From Gammaproteobacteria bacterium (GTDB taxonomy: Bacteria; Pseudomonadota; Gammaproteobacteria; S012-40): a DNA stretch of 6,594 bases. The DNA is taken from positions 1-6,594 of the forward strand of contig WFVN01000196.1 of NCBI GenBank assembly GCA_015491615.1, written 5' to 3'. How positions within the stretch are numbered: position 1 is the first letter of the stretch; every line of letters begins with the position of its first letter. The position numbers and the translations under genes are program-made. The notes beneath the pieces were generated by a model that ran no database searches, was not told where the DNA came from, and saw only the letters and a list, made by a program, of their open reading frames with translations. Positions 1 to 5,616 of the stretch are shown here, one piece after another.

Positions 1-756
1 GTGCGACCGTCCCCGGCGAGCCGGTCCACCCCGGCGACGGTCGCACCCGCGAAGGAAGACTGGGCGCGGCGGGTGGTGGACAGCCACCTGTTCGGAGAAT
101 GGCCCGCCGAGCGCCCCGAGCCGGTGGCGGAGGCCCCCATCGAGGCGCCGGAGACCTCCCTGCGCCTGACCCTGCGGGGGGTGTACCAGGGGGGCGGCAA
201 CGGCTTCGCCATCATTGCCGATGCCGGCGGCAAGGACGAGACCTACCGCGTCGGCGACGCCCTGCCCGGCGGCGCCACCCTCGAAGAGATCTACCCGGAC
301 CGGGTCATCCTCAAGCGCAACGGCCGTCTGGAAACCCTCAGGCTGCCGCGCGAGGGCGAGGCGGGGCGGACTGGGCGGACGATGCACGGCGACGACCGCG
401 GTCGCAGCGCCGCCGCGGGCCGATTGCAGGTCCCCCCCAAAGCCGGTGAAGTGCTGGCCCGCTACCGCCAACGCCTCCTCGACGATCCCCAGAGCGTCAT
501 GGACGTGGTGCGCGCCGAGCCCTACCGGCGCGGCGGACGCATCGTCGGGTACCGCGTCTATCCCGGCCGCGACCGGGAGCTGTTGGCCAAAGTGGGTCTG
601 CAGCCCGGCGACGTGATCACCGAGGTGAACGGCCTGGGCCTGGACAACCCCCTCAATGGCCTGGAAATCATGCGCGGCCTGCAGACCGCCTCGCAGGTGA
701 GCGTCAAGGTCCTGCGCAACGGCGTGGAGCAGGAAGTCACCGTCTCCCTGCCATGA
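1..756 (+). CDS. gspC: Type II secretion system protein GspC, C-terminal portion (5' end outside window)
   Basis: GspC is the bitopic inner-membrane subunit of the type II secretion system that contacts the GspD secretin from the periplasm. The visible 251 residues hold a short Pro/Ala-rich linker, the motif DSHLFGEW (residues 27-34), typical of GspC just before the homology region, an HR-type beta domain (about 51-116) and a charged flexible linker (about 117-150). A PDZ domain follows (about 165-250), with the family signature GYRVYPGRD (183-191) and GLQPGDVITEVNGL (199-212). The N-terminal cytoplasmic tail and transmembrane helix of the family are missing, and the reading frame is open to base 1. 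The GTG at base 1 is therefore probably not the true start and the gene begins upstream. It ends 45 bases before the convergent sat-cysC gene. A gspD gene, which often follows gspC, is not downstream here. Assignment is confident from domain order and motifs. Confidence 0.9.
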   Translation: MRPSPASRSTPATVAPAKEDWARRVVDSHLFGEWPAERPEPVAEAPIEAPETSLRLTLRGVYQGGGNGFAIIADAGGKDETYRVGDALPGGATLEEIYPDRVILKRNGRLETLRLPREGEAGRTGRTMHGDDRGRSAAAGRLQVPPKAGEVLARYRQRLLDDPQSVMDVVRAEPYRRGGRIVGYRVYPGRDRELLAKVGLQPGDVITEVNGLGLDNPLNGLEIMRGLQTASQVSVKVLRNGVEQEVTVSLP

Positions 757-779
757 AAAAGGGGCCGTGAAGGCCCCTT
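756..779 (-). terminator. Rho-independent terminator of sat-cysC (minus strand)
   Basis: Bases 759-766 (AAGGGGCC) pair perfectly with 772-779 (GGCCCCTT) around a 5-base loop. Read on the minus strand, the 8-bp stem is followed at once by a run of five T (complement of 756-760), the classic layout of an intrinsic terminator. It lies 22 bases past the sat-cysC stop codon. On the plus strand the hairpin is followed by GAAAG rather than a T-run, so it would end gspC transcription less well. The T-run side slightly overlaps the gspC stop codon. Confidence 0.75.
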
Positions 780-801
780 GAAAGTGCGCTGAAACCCCTT
801 T

Positions 802-2517
802 TCATTGCTTGATGTAGCCGAGGCTCTCCAGCTTCAGGAGGATCTCCTGGGCGGCCTCGTCGGGGGTATGGTCCCGCGTGTCGATGACCAGATCCGGCTC
901 CTCCGGCACCTCGTAGGGGTCGTCGACGCCGGTGAAACCCTGGATGAAGCCGGCACGGGCCTTGGCGTACAACCCCTTGCGGTCGCGCGTCTCGCACACC
1001 TCCAGCGGCGTGGCCACGTACACCTCCAGGAAACCGCCGTATTGCCCCACCATCTCCCGTACCTCCCCACGGGCGGCGGCGTAGGGGGCGATGGGGGCGC
1101 AGATGGCCACCCCCCGGTGCTTGGTGATTTCCGCGGCCACGTAGCCGATGCGGCGGATGTTGAGGTCGCGGTGCTCGCGCGAGAAGCCCAGCTCCGAGGA
1201 GAGTATCTTGCGTGCCAGATCCCCGTCCAAGAGGGTCACCGGCCGGTCGCCCCGCTCCAGGAGCTTGACCATGAGGGCGTTGGCGATGGTGGACTTGCCC
1301 GAGCAGGGGAGGCCGGTGAAAAACACCGTGAAACCCTGTTTGTGGCGGGGCGGATGGGTGCGGCGCAGCTCCTCCACCACCTCCGGATAGGAGAACCAGG
1401 ACGGGATCTCCAGGCCCTCCTGCAGGCGCCGGCGGAACTCGGTGCCGGAGATGTTGAGCACCGTTTCTCCCGGTTGTACCTCGCTCAGGGGCCGGTATTC
1501 GGCCTTTTCCTGCACGTAGACCATGGCCTCGAAGGGGACCATCTCGATGCCCAGTTCGTCCTGGTGGCGGGCCACCAGCTCCTGGGCGTCGTAGGGGCCG
1601 TAGAAGTCCTCCCCCTGGCTGTTCTTGCCGGGGCCGGCGTGGTCGCGACCGACGATGAAATGGGTGCAGCCGTGGTTCTTGCGGATGATGGCGTGCCACA
1701 GGGCCTCGCGCGGGCCGGCCATGCGCATCGCCAAGGGCAGCAGGCTCAGGGCGGTGGTCTGGGCCGGATAGTGCTTGAGGAGGTGCTGGTAGCAACGCAC
1801 ACGCGAATAGTGGTCGATGTCGCCCGGCTTGGTCATCCCCACCACCGGGTGGATGAGGAGATTGGCCTGGGCCTTCTGGGCGGCGCGGAAAGTGAGTTCC
1901 TGGTGCGCCCGGTGCATGGGGTTGCGGGTCTGGAAGGCGACGATGCGCCGCCAGCCCCATTTCTCGAACAGGGCGCGCAGCTCCGCCGGCTCGTGGCGCA
2001 AGTGGGTGAAGTCGTAGTGCTGGGGGCGGTTGAGCCCCAGCACCGGTCCACCGAGGTAGACGGTGCCGGCCTGTTCGTGCAGGTAGGCCACGCCGGGGTG
2101 GGCCGGGTCGTCGGCCCCGAACACGCCTTCCGCCTCCACGTGCTTGTCCGGCACCCAGATGTCGTCCACCCGCATGACCGCGATGGGTACCCCCTCGCCG
2201 TCGCGCAGGACGAGGGAATCGCCGGGGCTCAGGCCCTCGGCGAAGGGCAAAGGCACGTCCAGGGTGATGGGCATGGGCCAGAGGGTGCCGTCGGCGAGGC
2301 GCATCTCCGCCACCACGCGGTCGTAGTCGGCCTGGGTCATGAAACCGGTGAGAGGGGAAAACCCACCGGAGAGGAGCAGTTCCAGATCGCACGCTTGGCG
2401 GCGGGTGAGGTCCCAACTGGGCAGCTCGCGGGTGGAGGCGAGGAGTTCGTCGCGGTCCTGTTTCTCGGCGTAAAGGATCTTCAATTCCCCTCCATGGGGT
2501 GCGATCAGATCGGTCAT
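802..2517 (-). CDS. sat-cysC: Bifunctional sulfate adenylyltransferase / adenylylsulfate kinase (Sat-CysC fusion)
   Basis: This 571-residue protein should carry out two successive steps of sulfate activation in the cytoplasm: ATP + sulfate to APS (ATP sulfurylase), then APS + ATP to PAPS (APS kinase). The N-terminal part (about 1-390) is a homo-oligomer-type ATP sulfurylase with QTRNPMHRAH (196-205, containing the HxxH pair H202/H205) and GRDHAGPG (290-297). The C-terminal part (about 395-571) is an APS kinase with P-loop GLPCSGKST (402-410), DGD (431-433), LGFSREHRDLNIRRIG (443-458) and KARAGFIQGFTG (519-530). The serine that can be phosphorylated in Escherichia coli CysC is Ala477 here. The ATG at 2517 has a GAGAG ribosome-binding match at 2524-2528, six bases upstream. 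The gene stands alone, divergent from the PepSY cassette, with its own terminator. Both active sites look intact. Whether it serves assimilation or sulfur oxidation cannot be read from this context. Confidence 0.95.
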   Translation of the reverse strand: MTDLIAPHGGELKILYAEKQDRDELLASTRELPSWDLTRRQACDLELLLSGGFSPLTGFMTQADYDRVVAEMRLADGTLWPMPITLDVPLPFAEGLSPGDSLVLRDGEGVPIAVMRVDDIWVPDKHVEAEGVFGADDPAHPGVAYLHEQAGTVYLGGPVLGLNRPQHYDFTHLRHEPAELRALFEKWGWRRIVAFQTRNPMHRAHQELTFRAAQKAQANLLIHPVVGMTKPGDIDHYSRVRCYQHLLKHYPAQTTALSLLPLAMRMAGPREALWHAIIRKNHGCTHFIVGRDHAGPGKNSQGEDFYGPYDAQELVARHQDELGIEMVPFEAMVYVQEKAEYRPLSEVQPGETVLNISGTEFRRRLQEGLEIPSWFSYPEVVEELRRTHPPRHKQGFTVFFTGLPCSGKSTIANALMVKLLERGDRPVTLLDGDLARKILSSELGFSREHRDLNIRRIGYVAAEITKHRGVAICAPIAPYAAARGEVREMVGQYGGFLEVYVATPLEVCETRDRKGLYAKARAGFIQGFTGVDDPYEVPEEPDLVIDTRDHTPDEAAQEILLKLESLGYIKQ

Positions 2518-2574
2518 TTCGTTCTCTCGTCGGCTTGGGTGATGTCAAGATACGCATGTCGGCGGCGGATGGCG

Positions 2575-2580
2575 ATTCTA
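2575..2580 (-). promoter_or_regulatory. Possible sigma-70 -10 box for sat-cysC
   Basis: On the minus strand these bases read TAGAAT, one mismatch from TATAAT, about 57 bases before the sat-cysC ATG. No good -35 hexamer sits 15-19 bases further upstream (the 17-base position reads GGGGAT), so an activator may be needed or the match may be chance. A perfect TTGACA on the same strand (complement of 2543-2548) is badly placed for it. Confidence 0.3.
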
Positions 2581-2608
2581 CATCAAACCCGCCTTTCATC
2601 CCCGTTTC

Positions 2609-2636
2609 AGAGAACGTCTCTATTCACATGTACATG
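2609..2636. repeat. Two short palindromes at the start of the PepSY gene
   Basis: AGAGA-ACG-TCTCT (2609-2621) is an inverted repeat with 5-base arms. Six bases later comes the perfect 10-base palindrome CATGTACATG (2627-2636), which contains both candidate ATG codons of the PepSY gene. This is in the only sizeable intergenic gap of the window (about 115 bases), which looks richer in A+T than the genes around it. They could be an operator or an mRNA structure around the start. Short palindromes also arise by chance, so the role is unproven. Confidence 0.3.
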
Positions 2637-2942
2637 AACAAGTCATGGTGGTTTTTCTGGGTGCTGGCATGCACCGCCACGGCCTGGGCCCACGAAGGAG
2701 AATGGAGCGACTGGGATACCGCCGTGCGCCTGGCGCGGGAAGGCCGTATCGTCTCCTTGGAGTCAGTCATCGTGGACGCCCGCGGGCGCCAGCCCGGGCG
2801 ATTGCTGGAAGTGGAGTTCGAATGGGAGGACGGCCGCTGGACCTACGAGGTGGAGATCCTGGATCGTCAAGGTCGCGTGTGGGAATTGTATTACGACGCC
2901 ACCAGCGGCGATCTCCTGCGTCATGAACCCTCGGACGATTGA
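2634..2942 (+). CDS. Small exported PepSY-domain protein
   Basis: This 102-residue protein has a clear Sec signal peptide: MNK, a hydrophobic stretch WWFFWVLACTATAWA (5-19) and a likely signal peptidase I site AWA|HE after residue 19. The mature part, about 83 residues, is acidic and resembles a single PepSY domain: a helix with WDTAVRLAREGRIVSLE, then strands VEFEWEDGRWTYEVEILD and WELYYDATSGDLL. PepSY proteins are thought to modulate proteases or membrane partners in the periplasm, and small ones are often encoded beside OmpR-type two-component systems, as here: the regulator gene starts 12 bases downstream. The frame is open back to 2499, but a start there would bury the signal peptide. 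The ATG at 2634 (or 2628, two residues longer) is chosen because it puts the signal peptide at the N terminus. Neither has a convincing Shine-Dalgarno sequence. It is probably co-transcribed with the regulator and kinase. Confidence 0.8.
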   Translation: MNKSWWFFWVLACTATAWAHEGEWSDWDTAVRLAREGRIVSLESVIVDARGRQPGRLLEVEFEWEDGRWTYEVEILDRQGRVWELYYDATSGDLLRHEPSDD

Positions 2943-2954
2943 CGGAACGAGCCG

Positions 2955-3623
2955 ATGCGCGTGCTCCTGGTGGAAGACGACGAGACCCTGCGGGAGAATT
3001 TGGCCGCTGCACTGCGCGGCGCCGGCTATGTGGTGGACGGCGCGGGCGACGGGGTGGAGGGCCAGTACCTCGGTGAGGTGGAGGATTACGACGCGGTGAT
3101 CCTCGACCTGGGATTGCCCGAGCGGCCAGGGCTGGAAGTCCTGAAGCACTGGCGCGCCCAGGGCAACGACGTGCCAGTGGTGGTCCTCACCGCCCGCGAC
3201 GCCTGGCACGAACGGGTGGACGGCCTCAAAGCCGGGGCCGACGACTACCTCGGGAAGCCCTTCCACACCGAGGAGCTGCTGGCGCGCTTGGATGCCGTCA
3301 TCCGCCGCGCCAGCGGCGCCAACCGGGGTGTGCGCCTCAGCGTGGGCGACCTGGAACTGGATGAGGACCACCAGCAGGTGCGGGTGGCCGGCGGCGAGCC
3401 CCAGCCCCTCACCGCCACCGAGTTCCGCCTACTCAAATACTTCATGCTCAACGCCGGCAAGATCCTCTCCAAGCAGCGCCTGGTGGAACACATCTACGCC
3501 TACGACGCGGATCGCGACAGCAACGTCTTGGAGGTGTACGTACGCCGCCTGCGCGCCAAGATCGGCAAAGAACGCATCGAGACCCTGCGCGGCCAGGGGT
3601 ACCGTCTGCGGGAACGCCCCTGA
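2955..3623 (+). CDS. OmpR/PhoP-family response regulator
   Basis: This is a 222-residue DNA-binding response regulator. The receiver domain (about 1-118) has the acidic pair D8/D9, phospho-acceptor D51 in ILDLGLP, T79 of the VLTAR switch and K101 in GKPF. A winged-helix domain follows (about 127-219) with TATEFRLLKYF (153-163), LVEHIYAYD (176-184), VYVRRLRAKI (194-203) and the terminal wing RGQGYRL (212-218). Phosphorylation of D51 by the adjacent kinase should promote dimer binding at target promoters. The ATG is preceded by GGAACGAG (2944-2951), a fair ribosome-binding site. It lies 12 bases after the PepSY gene and 2 bases before the kinase GTG, so one transcript is likely. It resembles PhoP, but the regulon and signal are unknown, so no gene symbol is given. 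Confidence 0.93.
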   Translation: MRVLLVEDDETLRENLAAALRGAGYVVDGAGDGVEGQYLGEVEDYDAVILDLGLPERPGLEVLKHWRAQGNDVPVVVLTARDAWHERVDGLKAGADDYLGKPFHTEELLARLDAVIRRASGANRGVRLSVGDLELDEDHQQVRVAGGEPQPLTATEFRLLKYFMLNAGKILSKQRLVEHIYAYDADRDSNVLEVYVRRLRAKIGKERIETLRGQGYRLRERP

Positions 3624-3625
3624 CC

Positions 3626-4996
3626 GTGCGCACCCTGCGCGCCCGCCTGCTCCTCTCCTTGAGCCTCGCCCTCACCTTGGTGTGGGGCGCCTACGGGGCG
3701 TGGAACTTGTGGAACATGCGCACCCTGGTCGAAGCCACTCTCCTGGACCGCCTGGCGCACGACGCCGAGAGCCTGGTGGCCCAACTCTATTTCGACGCCG
3801 AAGGGCACCCGCGCCTGCCCGAAGACGCCCTGCCGCGCATCTACCGGCGCGCCTTCAGCGGCCATTACTTCCTCGTCATCAGCGTCGGTGGTCCTCTGGC
3901 TTCCCGCTCACTCTGGGGGCACGACCTGCCGCGTCGGAGCTTGCCCCCGGGCGCGGTGCGGGTGGAACGCGCCACCGGCCCCCTGGGGCAACCCCTGCTG
4001 GTGCGCAGCGCCGGCTATCGCAAGGGCGACCAGGACTTCACTCTCGTCGTCGCCGAGGACCTCTCGGCCCTGGAGGTGCGCCTGGACGACCTGTGGTGGC
4101 GCTCGGCCCTGTGGGCGGTCCTTGCCCTCGGGCTCGTCCTGTGGGTGCAGGCGCGAATGGTGGCACGTGGCTTGTCTCCCCTCGGTCGGGCGCAGCGGCA
4201 GTTGCGCGAGCTGGAGGCGGGGCGGCGTGAACGCCTGGACGAGTCGGTGCCCGAGGAGATCCGTCCGCTGGTGGCGGAGATCAACCGCCTGGTGGCCCTG
4301 CAGGCGGTGCGCCTGCGCCGTTCACGGGAAGCCTTCGGCAACCTCGCCCATGCCCTCAAAGGCCCCTTGAGTCTCCTCGCCCAGCTCGCCGAGCGGGAAG
4401 AAGTCCGCCGTCACCCCGAGCTCTACCGCACCTGCACTGAAGTGGTGGAAAGCTTGCGCCGGCGGGTGGAGCGGGAACTGAAGCGGGCGCGCCTGGCCGG
4501 CGCCGGCACCGGCACCCCTGTCTTCCGGGCGGCGCCGGAAATCACCGATTTGGTGGACTTGGTGCGGCGCATCCATGCCGGCAAGGCGCTGGATTTCCAG
4601 CTCGAGGTACCCCCGGAAGCCGTCTTTCGCATCGACCGGGAAGATGCGCTGGAGATCCTCGGCAACCTACTGGACAACGCCGCCAAATGGGCCCGCAAGA
4701 CGGTGCGGGTGCGCATCGCCGAGGCCCCCCACCTGCACATCGACGTGGAAGACGACGGGCCGGGGGTGGCGGAGGCGGATCTGCCCAGCCTGCGTCGCCG
4801 CGGCGCGCGCCTGGACGAGCAGGTCCCCGGTCACGGCCTGGGTCTGGCCATCGTCCACGAGGCGGCCGCCCAGTACCGGGGCACGGTGCGCTTCGCCCGC
4901 TCCGAACGGGGGGGGCTGCGGGTGAGCGTGGACCTGCCGGCGGCGGTCAGCCTGCTTCCCGACCCGGCGGCTGATGGAGATGGTGCCAGCGGTTGA
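3626..4996 (+). CDS. PhoQ-like membrane sensor histidine kinase
   Basis: This 456-residue kinase is the partner of the regulator just upstream. It has a first membrane helix (about 8-27), a periplasmic sensor region of about 130 residues, a second helix (about 158-177) and a HAMP-like linker (about 178-227). The dimerisation/phospho-acceptor segment FGNLAHALKGPLSLL (237-251) carries His242. The ATPase domain has an N-box LGNLLDNAAKWA (345-356), G1 DDGPG (376-380) and G2 GHGLGLAIV (402-410). The H-box and the RRGARLD...PGHGLGL stretch resemble PhoQ-type kinases, but no PhoQ-like acidic patch is seen in the sensor region. Residue 246, normally Thr or Asn and needed for phosphatase activity in this family, is Gly. 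The GTG start lies two bases after the regulator stop, suggesting translational coupling. The last 16 codons overlap the rnt 3' end in antisense and follow the conserved catalytic domain as an extra tail. Confidence 0.9.
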   Translation: MRTLRARLLLSLSLALTLVWGAYGAWNLWNMRTLVEATLLDRLAHDAESLVAQLYFDAEGHPRLPEDALPRIYRRAFSGHYFLVISVGGPLASRSLWGHDLPRRSLPPGAVRVERATGPLGQPLLVRSAGYRKGDQDFTLVVAEDLSALEVRLDDLWWRSALWAVLALGLVLWVQARMVARGLSPLGRAQRQLRELEAGRRERLDESVPEEIRPLVAEINRLVALQAVRLRRSREAFGNLAHALKGPLSLLAQLAEREEVRRHPELYRTCTEVVESLRRRVERELKRARLAGAGTGTPVFRAAPEITDLVDLVRRIHAGKALDFQLEVPPEAVFRIDREDALEILGNLLDNAAKWARKTVRVRIAEAPHLHIDVEDDGPGVAEADLPSLRRRGARLDEQVPGHGLGLAIVHEAAAQYRGTVRFARSERGGLRVSVDLPAAVSLLPDPAADGDGASG

Positions 4997-5609
4997 CGAT
5001 GACGCAGAACAATTGCGCCGTGCGCTCGGCGTCGTATTTGGCCGAGTGGGCCTCCTCGTCGTTCCAGTCCAGCCCTGCCGCCTGCACCGCCAGGGCCAGT
5101 ACCGTCTGACCGAAGGCCAGTCCCCCCAGGGTGGCGGTGTCGAAGGTGGAGAAGGGGTGGAACGGGTTGCGCTTGATGCCGGTGCGGCGGATGGCGGCGT
5201 TGAGGAAGTTCAGATCGAGGATGGGGTTGTGCCCCACGAGGATGGCGCGCGTGCAGTCGTTCTCCTTGATGGCCTTGCGCACCGGCTGGAAGATGCGCTG
5301 CAGGGCCTCCTGCTCGGAGACGGCGAAACGGAACGGGTGATAGGGGTCGATGCCGGTGAAGGCCAGCGCCTCCGGCTCCAGGTTCGCGCCGGGGAAGGGC
5401 TCCACGTGCGCGTGGTGGATCTCCCCCACGTGCAGGTCGCCGTGCTTGTCCATGCGCGGGATGACGGCGGCGATCTCCAGCAATGCATCCCGCTCGTGAT
5501 TGAAACCGGCCGTCTCCACGTCCACCACCACCGGCAGAAAACCACGGAAGCGGTTGGCCATGGTGGGGTTCTCGCGGAAGCGGGGGATGGGGAGCACGGG
5601 TCGGGACAT
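4947..5609 (-). CDS. rnt: Ribonuclease T (DEDDh 3'-5' exoribonuclease)
   Basis: RNase T trims the 3' ends of tRNA and other stable RNAs and turns over the tRNA CCA end in the cytoplasm. The 220 residues match the family's usual length (E. coli about 215). The exonuclease motifs are DVETAGF (30-36, with D30 and E32), GHNPILDLNFL (126-136, with D132) and HSAKYDAERTAQLF (188-201, with H188 and D193). The family signature GIKRNPFHPFSTFDTATL (144-161) is also present. Three of the four phenylalanines known to stack on nucleotides in the E. coli enzyme are kept (F36, F84, F153); the fourth is Leu131. The ATG at 5609 is 7 bases after pyrC, so the two probably form an operon. A later in-frame ATG at 5561 would give MANRFRGFLP and is a possible alternative start; neither has a strong ribosome-binding site. 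The 3' end overlaps the kinase gene by 50 bases. Confidence 0.95.
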   Translation of the reverse strand: MSRPVLPIPRFRENPTMANRFRGFLPVVVDVETAGFNHERDALLEIAAVIPRMDKHGDLHVGEIHHAHVEPFPGANLEPEALAFTGIDPYHPFRFAVSEQEALQRIFQPVRKAIKENDCTRAILVGHNPILDLNFLNAAIRRTGIKRNPFHPFSTFDTATLGGLAFGQTVLALAVQAAGLDWNDEEAHSAKYDAERTAQLFCVIVNRWHHLHQPPGREAG

Positions 5610-5616
5610 GGTTTGC

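Noticed and set aside
2543..2548. Perfect TTGACA on the minus strand as the sat-cysC -35 box
   Set aside because: A -10 box 17 bases further on would read AGAACG and lie almost on the start codon, leaving no room for a ribosome-binding site.
737..2599. 620-codon minus-strand frame overlapping sat-cysC
   Set aside because: Its product is low-complexity, rich in Pro, Arg and Gly, and it is a shifted frame of sat-cysC.
2604..2626. PhoP-box-like direct repeat before the PepSY gene (GTTTCA and ATTCA)
   Set aside because: The two half-sites match each other poorly and the spacing does not fit the known PhoP box.
2499..2633. N-terminal extension of the PepSY gene starting at 2499
   Set aside because: It would overlap the sat-cysC start and place a good signal peptide 45 residues inside the protein.
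805..2637. 610-codon open frame on the plus strand opposite sat-cysC
   Set aside because: It is antisense to a gene with clear catalytic motifs, has no recognisable domains, and long antisense frames are expected in G+C-rich DNA.
3292..4230. 312-codon plus-strand frame across the regulator/kinase junction
   Set aside because: It is rich in Ala, Pro and Arg and overlaps two well-supported genes in another frame.
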